Origin: Herbaspirillum sp. ST 5-3
GTDB lineage: Bacteria; Pseudomonadota; Gammaproteobacteria; Burkholderiales; Burkholderiaceae_D
NCBI RefSeq assembly: GCF_004804275.1
Contig: NZ_STGI01000005.1
Coordinates: 124,001-188,000, forward strand
Direction of reading: 5' to 3'
DNA: 64,000 nucleotides
Shown: piece after piece, positions 17,500 to 25,749 of the stretch
Layout of the letters: each line of letters opens with the position of its first letter
How positions within the stretch are numbered: the first letter of the stretch is position 1
Notes under the pieces: model-generated
The model's input: the letters and a program-made list of their open reading frames with translations, nothing else
What the model was told of the DNA's origin: nothing
Database searches by the model: none
Made by a program: the position numbers and the translations under genes

Positions 17500-18255
17500 A
17501 TGAACCGTTTATCCCTGCTTTTCGTCGGGCTGCTGTCGATGGCCTGCGTACCGGCATTGGCCGGCACCCTGACGATTGCGGTGGCGGCCAACGTGCAATA
17601 CGCATTCGACGAGCTGCAAACGGCATTCAGGAAAGAGTCCGGCCATGATCTCAAGCCGGTATACGCCTCTTCCGGCAAGCTGACTGCCCAGATCATGAAT
17701 GGTGCGCCGTTCGACGTCTTCCTGTCGGCCGACATGGACTATCCGGAAAAACTGCACAAGGAAGGCCACGCCACTGCAGCGCCGAAGGTGTATGCGTACG
17801 GCACACTCGTTCTGTGGACGCTGAAGGATCTTGACCTTGCCAAATGGCAGAGCGTCCTCGCGGGCCCGGCGGTGACGAGAATCGCCGTCGCCAATCCGAA
17901 GACCGCACCCTACGGGCGCGAAACGATGAAGGCACTCACCTATTTCAAGCTGGACACCGCATTGAAAGACAAGCTGGTATTCGGCGAAAGCATTTCGCAG
18001 ACGAACCAATATATCCAGTCCCGCACTGCCGATGCCGGATTCACCGCCAAGTCGGTTGTCGTCTCGCCCGAAATGAAGGGGCAGGGAAAATGGATCGAAC
18101 TGCCGAAGGAATCGTATCAACCGATCGCCCAGGGTATCGTGGTGCTCAAGCATGGCGCAAAAACAAACGCCGCAGTCGCGCAGCAATTCCAGGATTTCAT
18201 GCTGTCGACGAAATCACGCACCATCCTCGAACGTCACGGATACCTGCTGCCATGA
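17500..18255 (+). CDS. modA: Molybdate ABC transporter, periplasmic binding protein ModA
   Basis: A 251-residue oxyanion-binding protein that delivers molybdate to ModBC. It has a signal peptide (about residues 1-21, cleaved after VPALA), then LTIAVAANVQYAFDEL, a standard ModA mature start, followed by SSGKLTAQIMNGAPFDVFLSAD, which lines the anion site. The frame is open from 17332, but ATG 17500 places the signal peptide correctly. ATG 17473 would add nine residues and cannot be excluded. It overlaps the next gene by ATGA (18252-18255). The variant belongs to the group with AAN in place of the more usual AAS motif. Confidence 0.93.
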   Translation: MNRLSLLFVGLLSMACVPALAGTLTIAVAANVQYAFDELQTAFRKESGHDLKPVYASSGKLTAQIMNGAPFDVFLSADMDYPEKLHKEGHATAAPKVYAYGTLVLWTLKDLDLAKWQSVLAGPAVTRIAVANPKTAPYGRETMKALTYFKLDTALKDKLVFGESISQTNQYIQSRTADAGFTAKSVVVSPEMKGQGKWIELPKESYQPIAQGIVVLKHGAKTNAAVAQQFQDFMLSTKSRTILERHGYLLP

Positions 18256-18662
18256 ACCGCTTGCCCGGCACCATCAGCGCCATCGACATGCACGGCAGCA
18301 TCGCACTGGTCGACGTGGCAGTCGGCGATCATCGGTTCAGCGCGACGCTGATCGGCGCAGGCGATGAAATCGGCACATGGACGCCGGGCATGGCCGTTGT
18401 GCTGCTGTTCAAGGAAACCGAAGTATCGCTCGCGAAAAACCTGTCCGGCCTGATCAGCATGCGCAACCGCCTTTCCTGCACCATTAGCACCATCGAGCGC
18501 GGCCAGGTGCTGACGCGCGTCGGGCTCGATCTCGATGGCCACCGCATCGAATCCATCATCACGACACGCTCGTCGCATGCGCTTGAGCTTGCCGTCGGCG
18601 ATGCAGTAGAGGGATTGGTGAAGGCCAATGAAATGACCTTGGTGCCGGAGGCGGATGCATGA
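18252..18662 (+). CDS. Molybdenum-pterin/molybdate-binding protein with two Mop (TOBE) domains
   Basis: A 136-residue cytoplasmic protein made of two tandem Mop domains: about 2-67 (NRLPGTISAIDMHG start) and 70-134 (RNRLSCTISTIERG start). Di-Mop proteins such as ModG store or buffer molybdate in the cytoplasm as oligomers. Its place between modA and modB, overlapping both by ATGA, fits an operon for molybdate handling. The name modG would be reasonable but is not certain from sequence alone. Confidence 0.85.
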   Translation: MNRLPGTISAIDMHGSIALVDVAVGDHRFSATLIGAGDEIGTWTPGMAVVLLFKETEVSLAKNLSGLISMRNRLSCTISTIERGQVLTRVGLDLDGHRIESIITTRSSHALELAVGDAVEGLVKANEMTLVPEADA

Positions 18663-19330
18663 GCTATGACTGGCAACCTCTTCTGCTGACATTCCGGCTG
18701 GCGGCGGTCACGACGCTGATCCTGTTCGTGATCGGTATTCCGCTGGCCTACTGGGTCGCCTATGCCCGCACACGCTTCAAGCCGGTGGTCGAAACACTGG
18801 TGAGCATGCCGCTGGTATTGCCACCCTCGGTCCTCGGCTTCTACCTGCTGCTCGCATTCAGTCCGCAGAACGCTTTCGGCCAGTGGCTGGAGCAGTGGTT
18901 CAATATCCGGCTGGCATTCAGCTTTGCCGGTCTGGTGATCGGTTCGGTGATTTTCAGCCTGCCCTTCATGGTGCATCCGATCCAGTCGGGTTTCCAGAAT
19001 CTGCCTGTGTCGCTGATCGAAGCATCGCGCACGCTCGGCAAGCCGGATCGCGTGACCCTGTTCCGCGTGCTGCTGCCGAATATCAAACCGGCGCTGCTGT
19101 CGGGGGCGGTGCTGAGCTTTGCGCACACGATAGGCGAATTCGGCGTGATCCTCATGATAGGCGGGAACATCCCCGGCGTGACGAAGGTGGCCTCCATCGC
19201 GATTTACGATGAAGTGGAGAGCCTGAATTATGCAGCGGCGAATTTCTATGCCGGCGTGCTGTTTGCGATCACATTCGCGATCCTGCTGATGGTGTACCTG
19301 GTCAACAAGAAATGGCTGAGGGCGCACTGA
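18659..19330 (+). CDS. modB: Molybdate ABC transporter permease ModB
   Basis: A 223-residue inner-membrane permease with about five helices (near 13-33, 46-67, 83-103, 140-165, 195-215). The ATPase-contact EAA loop reads SLIEASRTLGKPDRVTLFRVLLP (positions about 118-140), and the family signature GEFGVILMIGGNIPG follows. It forms a homodimer with two ModC subunits. It overlaps the Mop gene by ATGA, and modC starts one base after its stop. Confidence 0.95.
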   Translation: MSYDWQPLLLTFRLAAVTTLILFVIGIPLAYWVAYARTRFKPVVETLVSMPLVLPPSVLGFYLLLAFSPQNAFGQWLEQWFNIRLAFSFAGLVIGSVIFSLPFMVHPIQSGFQNLPVSLIEASRTLGKPDRVTLFRVLLPNIKPALLSGAVLSFAHTIGEFGVILMIGGNIPGVTKVASIAIYDEVESLNYAAANFYAGVLFAITFAILLMVYLVNKKWLRAH

Positions 19331-19331
19331 A

Positions 19332-20210
19332 ATGATCGACATCGCGCTCGTCAAGACTTTGCGCAGTTCGTCCGGACAGCTCGATCTGGCGGTGGATGCC
19401 GTGATCGCGGATGGCTGCTTCGTCACGCTCTTCGGCGCATCCGGCGCCGGCAAGACCAGCATCCTGCGCATGATCGCGGGATTGACCGAGCCCGATGGCG
19501 GGAGGATCGTCGTGAACGGCCAGGTCTGGTTCGATGCGGACCGGCGCATCAGCTTGGCGCCGCAGAAGCGCGCGATCGGCTTCGTGTTTCAGGACTACGC
19601 GCTGTTCCCCAATTTGAGCGTACGCGAGAACGTCGCCTATGCCGCGTCCAAAGACGACGGTGCATGGGTGGATGAATTGCTCGACCTCACCGGACTGGCG
19701 AACTTGCAGCACCGGCTGCCCGACACGTTATCGGGCGGGCAGAAGCAGCGTGTCGCGCTTGCGCGCGCGGTCGCCAGAAGGCCGACCCTGCTGCTGCTCG
19801 ACGAACCCTTGTCCGCGCTCGACGCCTCGCTGCGCAGCCAGTTGCAGGACGACCTGCTGCGCCTGCATCAAGGCCTCGGCCTCACCACGCTGCTGGTCAG
19901 CCATGACATCGGCGAAGTGTTCAAGCTTTCTCAGCGCGTGCTGAAGCTGGAAGGCGGGCGCATCGTGCAGTCCGGCACGCCCTCGGAAGTCTTCCTGCAG
20001 CAACGCGTCGCAGGCAAGCTGAATGTGCATGCGCAGGTGCTGGCGCTACGGCGCGAGGAAGTGGTTTGCATCGTGTCATTGCTGATCGGGCAGGACATCG
20101 TCGAGGTGATTGCGTCCGACGACGAAATCGAAGGACTGCGCGAAGGCGATACCGTCTCGGTATCCGCCAAGGCATTCAGCCCGCTGCTCTTCAGGCAGAA
20201 AGCGCGCTGA
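19332..20210 (+). CDS. modC: Molybdate ABC transporter ATP-binding protein ModC
   Basis: A 292-residue ABC ATPase with Walker A GASGAGKT (35-42), Q-loop VFQDYALFPNLSV, signature [14 protein letters not shown] (about 136-149), and Walker B LLLLDEPLSALD. The last 65 residues form a Mop/TOBE regulatory domain that lets cytoplasmic molybdate inhibit transport. This is a normal ModC apart from length: E. coli ModC is about 350 residues, so this one is shorter in its C-terminal part. It is the last gene of the operon. Confidence 0.94.
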   Translation: MIDIALVKTLRSSSGQLDLAVDAVIADGCFVTLFGASGAGKTSILRMIAGLTEPDGGRIVVNGQVWFDADRRISLAPQKRAIGFVFQDYALFPNLSVRENVAYAASKDDGAWVDELLDLTGLANLQHRLPDTLSGGQKQRVALARAVARRPTLLLLDEPLSALDASLRSQLQDDLLRLHQGLGLTTLLVSHDIGEVFKLSQRVLKLEGGRIVQSGTPSEVFLQQRVAGKLNVHAQVLALRREEVVCIVSLLIGQDIVEVIASDDEIEGLREGDTVSVSAKAFSPLLFRQKAR

Positions 20211-20220
20211 GAGGTTTCTT

Positions 20221-20292
20221 GTCCACGGAAAACACGGAAATCACGGAAAAAACCAGGTCTTTCCTTCCGTGATTTCCGTGTTTTCCGTGGAC
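20221..20292. terminator. Perfect 28-bp inverted repeat between convergent modC and hutC
   Basis: Arms 20221-20248 and 20265-20292 are exact reverse complements with a 16-base loop. Each arm is itself made of near-repeats of the unit cacggaaa. Located 10 bases after modC and 8 before the hutC stop, it would fold in either transcript and can end both. The repeated internal motif also suggests a dispersed repeat element. Confidence 0.75.
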
Positions 20293-20299
20293 CACCCTG

Positions 20300-21040
20300 T
20301 CAAAAACTCCCCGCAAACTGGTACCTGCTGCCCGGATGCCACATGGTGGCGACAGTCGCCACTTGCCCTTTCGACAGCGTTCTGCGCTTGAGCACCAGAC
20401 AAGGTTCTTTTGATGGGATGTGCAGCATCTCCACGATGTCGCGCGGCGCGATCAGGGCTTCGATGCTGTAGTTCACGCCTTGCAGCGGCGCGACCGCCAT
20501 CAGGTATTCGTTCGGCGTGATGGTGGAGAAATCCTGCTGCATGTAATCGGGGGCGACGTCCGGATTGACCCAGCGGTCCTCGACCTGGATCGGGATGTCG
20601 TTTTCGAAGTGCACGATCACGGAATGGAACAGCGGGTGGCCGGCCTTCACGCCGAAGGCATGCGCCAGCAGCTCGTTTGCCTTGCTGCGTTCCAGCAGGT
20701 GCAGTTCGCTGCGATGCTGGTCGCCGCGCGCGCGCACTTCCTCCGCGATGCTTTTGATCTCGACCAGGGTTGCCTGGTATTTGTGTTGCGCCACGTAGGT
20801 GCCGGAACCCTGGATGCGGGTGAGAATCTGCTCGTCGGTCAGTTCACGCACCGCGCGGTTGACGGTCATGCGCGAGACCTCAAACTGCTTGGCGAGCGCC
20901 TGTTCGGACGGAATGGCCTCGCCCTCTTTCCATTTGCCGGCCTGGATTTCCGCCAGCAGGTAATTCTTGATGTGCTGGAAAACGGGTACGCGCTCTGTCG
21001 TTTCTTCTGCCGCCGATGTGCTTGCCGAACTGTCCTTCAT
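20300..21040 (-). CDS. hutC: Histidine utilisation repressor HutC (GntR family)
   Basis: A 246-residue GntR/HutC regulator. The winged-helix DNA-binding domain covers about residues 18-85 (IPSEQALAKQFEVSRMTVNR), and the ligand-binding UTRA domain about 100-240 ends with PGSRYQFAGSF, typical of HutC. In characterised bacteria HutC releases DNA when it binds urocanate. It is divergent from the transporter-hut operon, and a matching palindrome lies in that operon's promoter, so the target assignment is strong. Confidence 0.93.
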   Translation of the reverse strand: MKDSSASTSAAEETTERVPVFQHIKNYLLAEIQAGKWKEGEAIPSEQALAKQFEVSRMTVNRAVRELTDEQILTRIQGSGTYVAQHKYQATLVEIKSIAEEVRARGDQHRSELHLLERSKANELLAHAFGVKAGHPLFHSVIVHFENDIPIQVEDRWVNPDVAPDYMQQDFSTITPNEYLMAVAPLQGVNYSIEALIAPRDIVEMLHIPSKEPCLVLKRRTLSKGQVATVATMWHPGSRYQFAGSF

Positions 21041-21105
21041 CCCGCCCTCTCATGAATGCCCATGGATTTTATGGCAATAATTTGTATTGTCAATTAAGAT
21101 TTTTC

Positions 21106-21134
21106 TTGCGAGAGTTGTATATACAACTTATGAT
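21106..21134 (+). promoter_or_regulatory. Promoter of the transporter-hut operon with HutC operator in the spacer
   Basis: A -35 box TTGCGA (21106-21111) and -10 box TATGAT (21129-21134) are 17 bases apart. The perfect palindrome agttgtatatacaact (21113-21128) fills the spacer almost entirely and matches the TTGTATATACAA core known for HutC-type GntR regulators. A weaker relative, TTGTATTGTCAA, sits at 21082-21093. Repressor bound here would block polymerase directly. Confidence 0.75.
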
Positions 21135-21262
21135 ACATCGGACGACTCGGGCCGGTCCACGGTTTTCGGGTACGCAATCGGGCTCAAGCACGCATTCAGA
21201 ACGTTTTGCAACAGCGCGGACGGAATGAGCGCTTGGTGTGACGCATTTTCAGGAGACAGTAG

Positions 21263-22417
21263 ATGATTCCATTTCGCCGCAAGCAACTACTCACTTTCGC
21301 CATCGCCGGAGCCGCCTTCGCGGCCTCGCCTGCCTTTGCCGACATCAAGATCGGCTTCAACGTTCCGCTGACCGGCTTTGCCGCGGCCGACGGCAAGTCG
21401 GCGCTGGAAGGCGCCAAGCTGGCCGTGGCGCAAGCCAATGCCAAGGGCGGTGTCGCCGGCCAAAAGCTGGAGCTGGTGATCTATGACGACCAGGCCTCGC
21501 CCAAGGAAGCCGTTCCGGTCGCCACCAAGCTGGTGGAGAAGGACAAGGTGGTTGGCGCGGTGTCCGGTTCGTACTCCGGCTCGACGCGCGCTGCGGCGGC
21601 CATCTTCCAGCAAGGCAAGGTGCCGTATGTGGTTGCCTATGCGATCCATCCTGAAATCACGCTGGCCGGCGACTACATGTTCCGCACCGCCGCCATGGGC
21701 GAAGTGCAGGGTCGCGCCGGCTCGATGCTGGTGAATAACCTGGGCAAGAAAAAAGTCGTGATGATCACGCTGAAGAACGACTTCGGCCAGGCGCTGGCGG
21801 CGGGTTTCAAGGAAGGTGCGCCGAAGTTCGGCCTGCAGATCGTCAATGAATACGAGTACGGCATGCCGGACCGCCAGTTCGGCGCGCTGGTATCCAAGGT
21901 GAAGTCCGACAATCCGGACATCATTTACGCCTCCGGCTACTACTTCACCGCCGGCCCGCTGGTCAGCCAGTTGCGTTCGGCAGGCGTGAACGTGCCCATC
22001 ATCGGCCAGGAAGGCTATGACTCCGACAAGTTCATGGAGATCGCCGGCCCCGCCTCGGAAGGCGTGTATGTGACCACCTCGCTCGACCGCGATTCAGATT
22101 CGCCGGTGACCAAGGCCTTCCTTGCCGACTACCACAAGGCGACGAACACCAATGCCGACATGGTGGCCGCCTCCGCCTACACTGCAACCAGCGTGCTGAT
22201 CGAAGGTCTGAAGAAGACCAGCGGCAAGGGCGGCGAGCCATTGAAGAACGCGCTGGCCGCCGGCAGCTACGAGACGCCGATCGGCAAGCTGTCCTTCAAC
22301 GACTTGCATGAAGTGAAGAAGGATGTGCAGGTGCAGATCGTGAAGGACAAGGCCTTCCACCGCCACTCGGTGATCACGGGCCCGCTGCTGACGCCGCCTT
22401 CCAAGCCGGCCAAATAA
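21263..22417 (+). CDS. ABC transporter periplasmic binding protein, branched-chain amino acid (LivK) type
   Basis: A 384-residue type-I periplasmic binding protein with a signal peptide (about 1-26, cleaved after SPAFA). The mature start IKIGFNVPLTGFAAADGKSALEGA is typical of LivJ/LivK-like receptors, and the hinge region includes GSYSGSTRAAAAIFQQGKVP. The ribosome site aggaga lies 8 bases before ATG 21263. It heads an operon that continues into hut genes and sits behind a HutC operator, so its ligand is probably histidine, urocanate or a related imidazole rather than leucine. That ligand is inferred from context only. Confidence 0.88.
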   Translation: MIPFRRKQLLTFAIAGAAFAASPAFADIKIGFNVPLTGFAAADGKSALEGAKLAVAQANAKGGVAGQKLELVIYDDQASPKEAVPVATKLVEKDKVVGAVSGSYSGSTRAAAAIFQQGKVPYVVAYAIHPEITLAGDYMFRTAAMGEVQGRAGSMLVNNLGKKKVVMITLKNDFGQALAAGFKEGAPKFGLQIVNEYEYGMPDRQFGALVSKVKSDNPDIIYASGYYFTAGPLVSQLRSAGVNVPIIGQEGYDSDKFMEIAGPASEGVYVTTSLDRDSDSPVTKAFLADYHKATNTNADMVAASAYTATSVLIEGLKKTSGKGGEPLKNALAAGSYETPIGKLSFNDLHEVKKDVQVQIVKDKAFHRHSVITGPLLTPPSKPAK

Positions 22418-22481
22418 GGCAAGCGACGAGCAGGCGGCAATGCACCGCCTGCGCCATCAATATCCAATTTGAGGAGTGGAG

Positions 22482-23345
22482 ATGCTCTTTGTCGAGCTGA
22501 CCGCGCAGGGCCTGGTCCAGGGCGCCATCTACGCGCTCGTCGCGCTGGGGCTAACACTGGTGTATGGCCTGCTGCGCATCCTGCATGTGGCGCATGCCGC
22601 ATTGTTCACGCTGGGTGGTTACCTCGGCGTGCTGGTCGCCAATGCGACCGGCAGCCTGGCGCTCGGTTTCGCGGTCGCCATGACCGTGGCCGGGCTGGCG
22701 GGCATTGCGATGTTCCGCCTGTGCTATGAACCGATCCTGAAACAGCCGCCCTTCGTCGCGCTGATCGCCTCGATCGGGCTGTACATCGCTTTCGAGGAAC
22801 TGTTCCGCATCGTGTTCGGCGCTTCCGGCTTGTCCTACCAGAATCCGCCCTTGCAGCAGCAGGTTGCCCTGTTCGGCGGATTGCAGTTCAAGGAAGCCGA
22901 ATTGATGGTGATGGCAAGTGCCGCTGTCATCATCGGCGCGCTCGGTTACTTGCAGAACAAGACGCGCATCGGCGTCGCCTGCCAGGCCACCGTGTCCGAT
23001 CCGCAGATGGCGGAATCCTTCGGCATCAAGTTGCGCCAGGTGCGTGACATCAATTTCTTCGTCGGTTCGGCGCTGGCCGGTTTCGCCGGTGTCTGGGTCG
23101 CACTGCTGAACAACCTGGTCGAGCCGACCATGGGCAGCGTGCCGTCCTACAAGGGACTGGCGATCATCGTGCTGGGCGGCATGGGTTCGGTGCGCGGCAC
23201 CCTGCTCGCCGCGCTGGTGCTGGGCGTGATCGAATCCTTCGGCACGATTTATCTCGGCAAGCTGCTCGATCGCAACGCCATCGCGTTCGCCTTCCTGATC
23301 GCGGTGCTGATGGTGCGCCCGCAAGGCCTGTTTGCAAGGAGATAA
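22482..23345 (+). CDS. ABC transporter permease, LivH type
   Basis: A 287-residue inner-membrane permease of the branched-chain amino acid transporter class, with about eight hydrophobic helices. The signature region is GLAIIVLGGMGSVRGTLLAALVLG (about residues 225-248), with an N-terminal QGLVQGAIYALVALGLTLVYG pattern. ATG 22482 follows gaggag at ideal spacing; an upstream GTG at 22476 overlaps that ribosome site and is less likely. It pairs with the LivM-type permease 2 bases downstream. Confidence 0.9.
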   Translation: MLFVELTAQGLVQGAIYALVALGLTLVYGLLRILHVAHAALFTLGGYLGVLVANATGSLALGFAVAMTVAGLAGIAMFRLCYEPILKQPPFVALIASIGLYIAFEELFRIVFGASGLSYQNPPLQQQVALFGGLQFKEAELMVMASAAVIIGALGYLQNKTRIGVACQATVSDPQMAESFGIKLRQVRDINFFVGSALAGFAGVWVALLNNLVEPTMGSVPSYKGLAIIVLGGMGSVRGTLLAALVLGVIESFGTIYLGKLLDRNAIAFAFLIAVLMVRPQGLFARR

Positions 23346-23347
23346 GA

Positions 23348-24208
23348 ATGGACTACGAAATTTCCTTGCTCACCTCGATGGCGATCAGCGTGCTGTTTGC
23401 GCTCTCGCTCAATCTGATCACGGGCTTCTGCGGCCAGATCAGCCTGGGCCACGCCGCCTTCCTCGGCATCGGCGCTTATCTGTCGGCGCTGCTGGCCAAG
23501 GCCGGCCTGCCCTTCCTCGCCACCTTGCCGCTGGCGATGCTGCTTGCCGGCGCGATCGGCGTCGTGGTCGGCCTTGCCAGCCTGCGCGTGCGTGCCGACT
23601 TCCTCGCCATCACCACGATGGGCGTCGGTTTCCTGTTCGTCGGCGTGGTGCGGCAGCAGGAATGGCTGGGCGGCGAACTCGGCGTCTCCGCGATTCCCGA
23701 CTCCGGCTTGTCGAAGACTGGTTTCATGCTGCTCAGCGTGATCCTGTGTGTTGCGACGGCCGCACTGTGCATCTACATCCGCAAGTCCTGGATGGGCCGC
23801 GTGTTCAACGGCGTGGCGGAAGACGAGGACACCATGCGCGTGCTCGGCATCGACGTGCCGCGCTACAAGCTGGCGGCATTCGCGATCGGCACTGCGCTGG
23901 CGGGATTGGCGGGCGGCTTGTATGCGCAGCACCTGAAGTTCATCGGCCCGGACAGCTTCGGCTTTGTGGAATCGGTGACCGTGCTGTCGATGGTGGTGGT
24001 CGGCGGCATCGGCTCGGTGCTCGGCGTATCGATCGGCGCTGCGGTGCTGAGCGCCTTGCCGGCGTGGTTCCAGTTCATCGGCGACTACAAGCTGCTGGTG
24101 TATGGCGGCCTGCTGTTCCTGATGATGCGCTTCTCGCCCGGCGGCATGGCCGGCATGGTCAGCCGCGTGGTGAATCGCAAGCGCGTCGCGCAAGGAGAAC
24201 GCGCATGA
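23348..24208 (+). CDS. ABC transporter permease, LivM type
   Basis: A 286-residue permease with about nine helices. It carries the LivM hallmarks NLITGFCGQISLGHAAFLGIGAY (early) and GGIGSVLGVSIGAAVL (about 218-233). A ribosome site aaggagat overlaps the end of the previous gene. The stop overlaps the LivG-type gene start by ATGA (24205-24208), so the permeases and ATPases are translated together. Confidence 0.92.
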   Translation: MDYEISLLTSMAISVLFALSLNLITGFCGQISLGHAAFLGIGAYLSALLAKAGLPFLATLPLAMLLAGAIGVVVGLASLRVRADFLAITTMGVGFLFVGVVRQQEWLGGELGVSAIPDSGLSKTGFMLLSVILCVATAALCIYIRKSWMGRVFNGVAEDEDTMRVLGIDVPRYKLAAFAIGTALAGLAGGLYAQHLKFIGPDSFGFVESVTVLSMVVVGGIGSVLGVSIGAAVLSALPAWFQFIGDYKLLVYGGLLFLMMRFSPGGMAGMVSRVVNRKRVAQGERA

Positions 24209-25026
24209 GCAAAGCACAACAAGCGCTGCTCAGCGTATCCGACGTGACCGTGCGTTTCGGCGGCCTGACCGCCATCGACAAGGTGTCCTTCGACGTCTAT
24301 CCGGGCGAGCTGCTCGGCCTGATCGGGCCGAATGGCGCAGGCAAGACCACCATGCTGCGCGCGATCACCGGCGTGGTGCGCGCAAGCGACGGTGAAGTGC
24401 GATTGGAAGGAGAAAAGCTGAACGGCTTGCCGATTCACAAGCGCATCCAGAAAGGCCTGTCGCTGTCGCAGCAACTGGTGAAACCTTTCCGTGAAATTTC
24501 GGTGCTGGAGAACGTCGCACTGGCGGCCGGCATGCGTCGCACGCGTTCGCCGCTGAACGCCTTGCTGCATGTTTCGCAGCAAGAGGAAGCCGCAATCGGC
24601 CGCGCCATGCTCGAGCGCGTTGGCATCGCCGCCTACGCCGATCAAATGCCGGGCATCCAGCCACTGGGCATTTTGAAGCGTCTCGAGATGGCGCGCGCAC
24701 TGGCGCTCAAACCGAAGCTGCTGCTGCTCGACGAGCCGCTGGCCGGACTCAATTCGAAGGAAGCCAATGCGCTCGCCGACACCATCGCAGACATCAACCG
24801 GCAGGGGATGACGATCATCCTGATTGAACACAACCTGGGTGAAGTCATGCGCATCTGCCAGCGCCTCGTCGTCCTCGACAACGGCCGCAAGATCGCCAGC
24901 GGCGACCCACGTGCCGTGATGGCAGATCCGGGCGTGCGCGCCGCTTATCTTGGCGGCGATGCCGAAATCACCGAGGAGGGTGCCGCGCGCCCCACCCTCG
25001 CCGTCGTCGGAGGCACGCATGCTTGA
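24205..25026 (+). CDS. ABC transporter ATP-binding protein, LivG type
   Basis: A 273-residue ABC ATPase with Walker A GPNGAGKTT (41-49), Q-loop LSLSQQLVKPF, and Walker B LLLLDEPLAGLN. The ABC signature is atypical: where LivG normally shows LSYGxQRRLEIARAL, this protein reads IQPLGILKRLEMARALAL, so the LSGGQ-like core is replaced by PLGIL. The frame is open far upstream, but ATG 24205 gives the normal N-terminus. It overlaps the LivF-type gene at 25019. Confidence 0.9.
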   Translation: MSKAQQALLSVSDVTVRFGGLTAIDKVSFDVYPGELLGLIGPNGAGKTTMLRAITGVVRASDGEVRLEGEKLNGLPIHKRIQKGLSLSQQLVKPFREISVLENVALAAGMRRTRSPLNALLHVSQQEEAAIGRAMLERVGIAAYADQMPGIQPLGILKRLEMARALALKPKLLLLDEPLAGLNSKEANALADTIADINRQGMTIILIEHNLGEVMRICQRLVVLDNGRKIASGDPRAVMADPGVRAAYLGGDAEITEEGAARPTLAVVGGTHA

Positions 25027-25723
25027 AATCCATCACCTCTCTTGCGGCTACGGCGCGTTTCAGGCGGTCGGCGACCTGTCGCTCACGCTGCAGCGCGGCA
25101 CCATCACCGGACTGATCGGTGCCAACGGCGCCGGCAAATCCTCCACCCTGATGTGCGTGGCCGGCCATGTCGCGCTGCAATCCGGCGCCATCATGTTCGA
25201 GGGCAAAGACATCAGTACGCTCGCACCGGACCAGCGCGTACGCCATGGCATCGCCATTTCGCCGGAAGGACGCCGCCTGTTCAAGGATCTTTCGGTGGAA
25301 GACAACCTGCGCGTCGGCGGACTGACCCAGCCTGCCAGCCGCTTCGCGCAGGACCGCGACTATGTGCTGGCCCTGTTCCCGCGTCTCGGCGAACGCCTGC
25401 AATCGCTGGCGGGCAATCTCTCCGGCGGCGAACAGCAGATGCTCGCCATCGGCCGTGCGCTGATGGCGCGCCCGAAGCTGATCATGATCGACGAACTTTC
25501 GCTCGGCCTGATGCCGAAAGTCATCGATCTCTGCTACCGCGCGCTCAAGCAATTGCAGCAGGACGGCATGACCATCCTGCTGGTTGAACAGAACACCGAT
25601 CGCGTGCTCTCGATCGCTGACGACGTCTGCGTGCTGGAATCCGGCCGCACCGTATGGCAAGGCAAGGCGAGCGATGCGCGCAAGGACTCCACGCTGGCTG
25701 CGGCCTATCTCGGCCTGCACTGA
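25019..25723 (+). CDS. ABC transporter ATP-binding protein, LivF type
   Basis: A 234-residue ABC ATPase: Walker [10 protein letters not shown] (34-42), Q-loop near [14 protein letters not shown], intact signature [16 protein letters not shown], and Walker [12 protein letters not shown]. The start ATG 25019 overlaps the end of the LivG-type gene and gives the canonical LivF beginning ([12 protein letters not shown]). It is the last transporter gene; hutU follows after 26 bases, showing that uptake and catabolism share one transcript. Confidence 0.93.
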   Translation: MLEIHHLSCGYGAFQAVGDLSLTLQRGTITGLIGANGAGKSSTLMCVAGHVALQSGAIMFEGKDISTLAPDQRVRHGIAISPEGRRLFKDLSVEDNLRVGGLTQPASRFAQDRDYVLALFPRLGERLQSLAGNLSGGEQQMLAIGRALMARPKLIMIDELSLGLMPKVIDLCYRALKQLQQDGMTILLVEQNTDRVLSIADDVCVLESGRTVWQGKASDARKDSTLAAAYLGLH

Positions 25724-25749
25724 TCCCACATTCGAAGGAAGGAACAAGC

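Noticed and set aside
23332-24204. N-terminal extension of the LivG-type ATPase across the LivM gene
   Set aside because: The frame is open, but the text is an Arg/Pro-rich shadow of the LivM gene; ATG 24205 gives the canonical start.
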